Shown here: positions 60,089-64,000 of the stretch, piece by piece
How the letters are laid out: each line of letters starts with the position of its first letter
Numbering within the stretch: the first letter of the stretch is position 1
Assembly: GCA_950295325.1 (NCBI GenBank)
Contig: OX485809.1
Coordinates: forward strand, 35,841,081-35,905,080
Length of the DNA stretch: 64,000 bases
Reading direction: 5' to 3'
Source: Polytrichum commune
Taxonomy: Eukaryota > Streptophyta > Polytrichopsida > Polytrichales > Polytrichaceae
The notes under the pieces: generated by a model
What the model was told of the DNA's origin: nothing
Database searches by the model: none
What the model saw: the letters and a program-made list of their open reading frames with translations, nothing else
Program-made: the position numbers and the translations under genes

Positions 60089-60568
60089 GCCATAGTAGGC
60101 GTAGGTCGCACTATCCAATGGATGTGTGGTGTTAGCATGCTATGCATTTTACATGCCATAATTTGTATGTTTTTTTTGCAATAATATAAGTGTCACATGA
60201 TTTCCCCTTCAATATGGTCTAAGGTTTGGATTGCCCTACCTAAACCATCACAAATATGAGTTTGGAATATTTTGTATGTTATATTATATTGGTTCACATA
60301 TTTCCCCTTCAATATGATCTATGGTTTGGATTGCGCTACCTAAACCATATTCATACAAGTTTTTGTGCGATAATATAAATGTTTTAAGATTTCCCCTTCA
60401 ACTTGGCCTAAGGTTTGGATTGCCCACCCTAAACAATCCCAAATATGAGTTATTAATGGGGTTCTTGTTCTAAACACCCGCTTCAAAGTGTTCGCATCTT
60501 ACAACTTTCTCCAATATGTGTTCCATTTATCCTTGTTCTTATTTATGTGATTATCTCAAAATGCCCAA
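60089..60568. other. right non-coding margin of E2
   Basis: AT-rich, with three diverged tandem units of about 110 bp containing TTTCCCCTTCAA and GGTTTGGATTGC (60199, 60301 and 60391). No gene. Confidence 0.55.
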
Positions 60569-60596
60569 AAAGTCTCAATTTAACGAATATAGTGTT
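60569..60596 (-). repeat. E2 right terminal inverted repeat
   Basis: Its reverse complement is identical over 28 bp to 44578-44605. The GTAA target duplication follows at 60597-60600, then host-like sequence homologous to 44255-44475. Confidence 0.9.
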
Positions 60597-60600
60597 GTAA

Positions 60601-62436
60601 TAATTTTCTCTTATCAGTGGGATTGTTGTTTGGAGCTCGAAATTTGAACACATCAAAGTTTATGTATCCTTGCAATTCAGTGTTGTCATGGTTGGTAACA
60701 ACTGATTGGGATTGACTTGTTGAACTCACAATCACGATCTATTGTCGTAGTGAATTGAAACCCTAGTCATGGGATTTTCACAAAGGCTCAAACTCTAGAG
60801 ACTATCTGTAAGCATATGTAGGTCGATTTTTATTGAATTGTTAGAATTGATGCTATCCTACAGCATAGAACATCAGGATGATGTGTTTTACAGAGTCCCT
60901 CATATTCTCTTTTTGGTGCTTGGAATAACATAGGGGTTGTGTTTGGAAACTTCCAAGATTTCTGTGGCATAACAATCACTACTTTAGTACATCATTACTG
61001 TCTCAAAATCTAGCGCTACAGACACAAGTAGGTGTGTGAATGTCGTTGATTAACATTTGTGTTCCCTGTCTGTTACCATTCTCCTTTGGTAAGAAACTTG
61101 GAATGAGAAAGGCTAATATCTGCTCATATTTACAAACAATCCCTGATGAAGTAGATCAAATAGCATTTCAAGTCGAATGCCCCAGAGCCATGGAATTGTA
61201 ATCTGTACTTGTTGGAAGGAGATTGAGGTCTTAAACCCCCCCCCCTTTTCAATAGTGAATGTGGAATTCTGAACAAGTTCCGTTGGTTTTATTGCAAAGT
61301 TGTTGGGGAAGGTCAAAAAAATAGCGATTGTTCCCTTCACCTTGAGGTTTTGTTAATCAGCGACAAATTCTTCAGGAAATGAGCAGGATGAGGTGGAGTC
61401 ATAACCACTTGCAAGGCAACTATTAGTTCATATGGCTTGAGTATATGTCGGTACTCTTTGTTGGATGGAAAATGAAATCTATAAATTACTCTTTCTCAAT
61501 ACTGAATGTGTAAACGGGCCAATCCTCAAATTAGACGCCCCTGCTCATGCTTGGGAAACAGTGCAGGAGGTTATTTTGGAGAGGCACAATTGAAACTGTT
61601 CGTGCTCATGTGGATGTAGCGGCTTCACAGGTTAGGTTTTCACACCGTCTATCTTTCAATGCCTTCAAGCCTCATGTGCTCAAAGTCCTGGTTTTGTCTT
61701 GAAATCTAGAGGGTGATGGTGATACTGGATGCAAATTCGAAATGTTGACTGACTTCTCTGTACACCATTGCAGGAGGAATTCGATGCTATCTTCGTTAAT
61801 GTGACCTTATCCGGTATTCAACAACATACCCTTGAGGTAAGGACGTAAGGCCCATGGTTTAGAGTGAAATAATTAATTGATACGCACTAGTTCAACAAAT
61901 TTCGATTGTTTTTACATGGATTTATTTTGATGGTAAGAATATTATAGAAGCTTTCAGTGCTCTACGTCTCACTCACTTCACTTAACCTTGACCTATGAGT
62001 GTCCTATGTGACTAGATTTGATTGTAGAAATGACTTTCAGACATTAGGGACGGATTTTAGAGTACAGAGTAGACAGCATCTAGACCATGTCTTTAATTTT
62101 GTTGCTGATAATAGGCACAACGGTGCGGCTTAGGATAAAATAGACCCTTTTGGGTTACAGTTGTTTGTGATCAAAAAAGTGGACGTGTAGTGCTGAAGTT
62201 GTTGATGATTATGATTTGCAAGATCAACCAGGTTAGGAAATGTAGGTTGTTATTGCACAGTACCATTATTGCTTTATAATTCTGTTGTTTCTGACAAAAA
62301 ATTCCAGGGTTAGTATACGATCTGAGTAGCTTGTAGATAGATGCAACCACAATTGTCATAACCTAGCTATAATATTTTGGGATGTTGTTTATTTTTATTG
62401 GATAGCATACCGTTTTCTGATTACTTCGTTTACAGT
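60601..62436. other. region downstream of E2, intron-like with exon-like blocks
   Basis: 60601-60800 matches the uninterrupted repeat at 44255-44475. Two short blocks with good splice borders are open: 61566-61630 (TIETVRAHVDVAASQ) and 61774-61837 (EEFDAIFVNVTLSGIQQHTLE). I cannot assign them. 61365-61398 could be a decayed continuation of the BET1-like SNARE. Otherwise nothing coding. Confidence 0.35.
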
Positions 62437-63600
62437 ATGGCAGGTCATAAGAGAACACGCGGAAGTCAGGATATCAGTGGCAGGGGTGTACCACTATCTA
62501 TTCCGGTAATAGGTACACCTATACGACCTCCGTTGAGTAATTTGAATCCCAACACACCAGTTCTAAGACAAACCTCAAATCATTTGCCCTCAGGGGTACC
62601 TACTCGGGTTAGCAGCGATGCTACTACCCGAGTAGATACTTCGGAACAGTCTGAAGAGGAAAATAATGATTATGTGCAGAGCGGGCCTAGCGCTCTGCCA
62701 AATACGATGTATACAGAGATGTCTCCTGAGTATTTCCGTAGTAGAGAGGACGAGACACTTAACAAAGGCATTTCACAACCAAGATCGAATTCGAAACCGT
62801 ATAGAAGAAACAAACAAAACATAGATAGTTTTGGATTTCCGGCCGGCGAAAGCAGTAAAGCGTTTTGTTCACGAGTGAAGACTTTAGTACATCATTACTT
62901 GAGAGATGTACATGTCAAATGGATTATTATAAAAAAAAGTTCAGCTTGTTCTAACATTATGGGAAAAATGAGGAAGCAATTTCCTGGACAATGGAACGAC
63001 GCTTGTGTATATGCTATGATAAGCAGCCTACTTCGTCAAAAAGTGTGCAAGTTGAGAAAGCTCGCCATCAGTGGAGGTAAGTTTTTGACATATCATTATG
63101 ATATTTGCTCTTTTTATTTTTTTATTATTGCTTAAGCAATGTTTATATTCTAATGATATGGTTTTTTATATAGGTGAAAGGCCACCTAATTGTACCGCAG
63201 GAAGTTGGACTTTTTTTGTTCGAGAGGCTAGAGAACACGTTCGAAATCCATCTTGGAATCAACAGCAACGGAAAGCCTCTCAAACTCATCTAGGTTGTCG
63301 GTCCAAATTCGGAAGCGGCGGTGCAAGATCATTTGCTCAAAAATTTGTAAGTTTATGAAATCCTACAATTATTTTTTACAGTTTTTGAAAAATATGCTAA
63401 TTATCATAACTAATTTGAATATCTTTGTTTCTTATCAGGAAGAGACGTTTGGGGTACAACCGACTACTGGGCAAATTAACAAAGCCAAATCGGTTGGCTT
63501 GAAGGAGTTTTTTAATACATTTGATATTAGTGAATTAGTGTATGAAGAAGCAGATGAAACTCTTGAAAATGTAAATTCCGATTCAGGAAGTTGGTAATGA
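62437..63600 (+). CDS. plant Transposase_24-like (En/Spm-associated) protein
   Basis: Three exons: 62437-63076, 63174-63346 and 63439-63600, with consistent phases. The N-terminal third is Ser/Pro/Thr-rich and disordered, starting MAGHKRTRGSQ. A conserved core follows: MGKMRKQFPGQWNDACVYAM, then WTFFVREAREHVRNPSW and a basic stretch ending in GGARSFAQKF. This resembles the plant Ptta/En/Spm family (Transposase_24), DNA-binding accessory proteins of CACTA elements. The stop is TAA immediately followed by TGA. No transposon end was identified around it, so it may be a domesticated or orphan copy. Confidence 0.5.
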
Positions 63601-64000
63601 GTATTTGTTTTGGGGGTTATCTTGCAAGAGTGCGATACATGGAGGATTCAGGCAGACTCAATGTTTTGAGCACTCAGTATGAATGATAATGATATCAAAA
63701 TTTGAAGGTTTTGGTTTGCTGGTGCAAGTTTGTGTACAAGTTCTGTCATGTTGAAACTGCTGCAAGTCTTGTTCGTGTGGAATGGAGGTCTCGAGATATT
63801 ATCACCCCCGAGAGAGGAAGGTATTGTGCCTGTGAGTGCTAGAATCAAGTTGCCAGCATTGAAGAACTTGCACACAGTAACTGGAAGACCATGGTATCTA
63901 AACAGCTACTACTGTCTCTCTAGATATGTTGTCTTTGATTAGCTTGGTCCGACGACAATGCATCCGGGAACACACATTCCATGGTGGTGGACCTATAAAT
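63601..64000. other. right edge of the window
   Basis: A 70-codon plus-strand frame (63730-63942) has no recognisable domain. It may be the 3' region of the preceding gene. Nothing else is seen. Confidence 0.35.

Larger units (their letters stand above)
44578..60596. mobile_element. E2: complete 16.0-kb multi-gene DNA transposon, palindrome family P2
   Basis: The two ends are perfect 28-bp inverted repeats beginning AACACTATATTCG. They are flanked by the 4-bp direct repeat GTAA at 44574-44577 and 60597-60600. Joining the flanks restores a sequence homologous to an uninterrupted copy at 44249-44475, which independently confirms both borders. E2 carries the DUF7869-like gene (minus strand) and the ParB-like/FCP1-like gene (plus strand), divergently transcribed, plus about 26 P2 palindromes. 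The order mirrors E1. A 4-bp duplication occurs in several superfamilies (Sola, Academ and Ginger among them) and does not decide the class. Confidence 0.88.

Overview
The window is nuclear DNA of a plant, most likely a streptophyte and possibly a non-seed plant. It has GT-AG introns, TTTAGGG-type interstitial repeats, plant-type MULE and CACTA transposons, a TPD1-like exon and a BET1-like SNARE exon with plant-type residues. Nearly all recognisable coding sequence belongs to transposable elements. I cannot name the species.

Layout. 1-165 is a fragment of a dispersed repeat. About 166-4400 is MULE-type transposon copy A (minus strand). 4666-5868 holds two small unrecognised ORFs. 6665-9047 is an 11-copy, 222-bp satellite. 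About 9048-15431 is MULE copy B, a dead paralogue of A, split by a 1.94-kb LTR-like insertion (12797-14740) that itself carries a 970-bp TA-flanked MITE (13648-14617). 15432-18200 is repeat-like non-coding DNA. About 18200-34048 is a large multi-gene element, here called E1. 35771 to about 42300 is a CACTA element with a tnp2 gene and a TPD1-like exon inside its presumed limits. 42989-43142 is a BET1-like SNARE exon. 44578-60596 is a complete 16.0-kb relative of E1, called E2, lying in the opposite orientation. 62437-63600 is a three-exon gene resembling the plant Transposase_24 family.

The main discovery is the E1/E2 pair. E2 has 28-bp perfect terminal inverted repeats starting AACACTATATTCG and a 4-bp target duplication (GTAA). 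E1 shares the first 16 bp of that terminus at 34048. Both carry the same divergent pair of genes. One is a two-exon gene for a DUF7869-like protein, the candidate transposase. The other is a long multi-exon gene that joins, in order, an N-terminal module, a ParB/DGQHR-like domain, an unknown conserved domain, an acidic coiled-coil/proline-rich region and an FCP1-like HAD phosphatase domain. The first four exons match between the copies, and introns 1-3 match in position and phase.

Each element is studded with about 26 copies of its own 22-bp interrupted palindrome with 10-bp arms and a variable 2-bp core. The E1 arms are TTTACGGACG/CGTCCGTAAA and the E2 arms are GTTTGGGTCG/CGACCCAAAC. The palindromes lie at matching places: upstream of both genes, in the introns and even inside exon 3. 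I saw neither family outside its element. The 222-bp satellite carries a third palindrome with the same 10-2-10 geometry. My inference is that an element-encoded DNA-binding protein and its palindromic site have co-evolved, as in parS/ParB or the VANC anti-silencing system of VANDAL elements.

A second unusual signal is that six in-frame TAA or TAG codons, and no in-frame TGA, interrupt otherwise continuous homologous exons of three different transposon genes. One aligns exactly with a Gln codon in the paralogue. This may be CAR-to-TAR decay, stop-codon readthrough, or a TAR=Gln genetic code.
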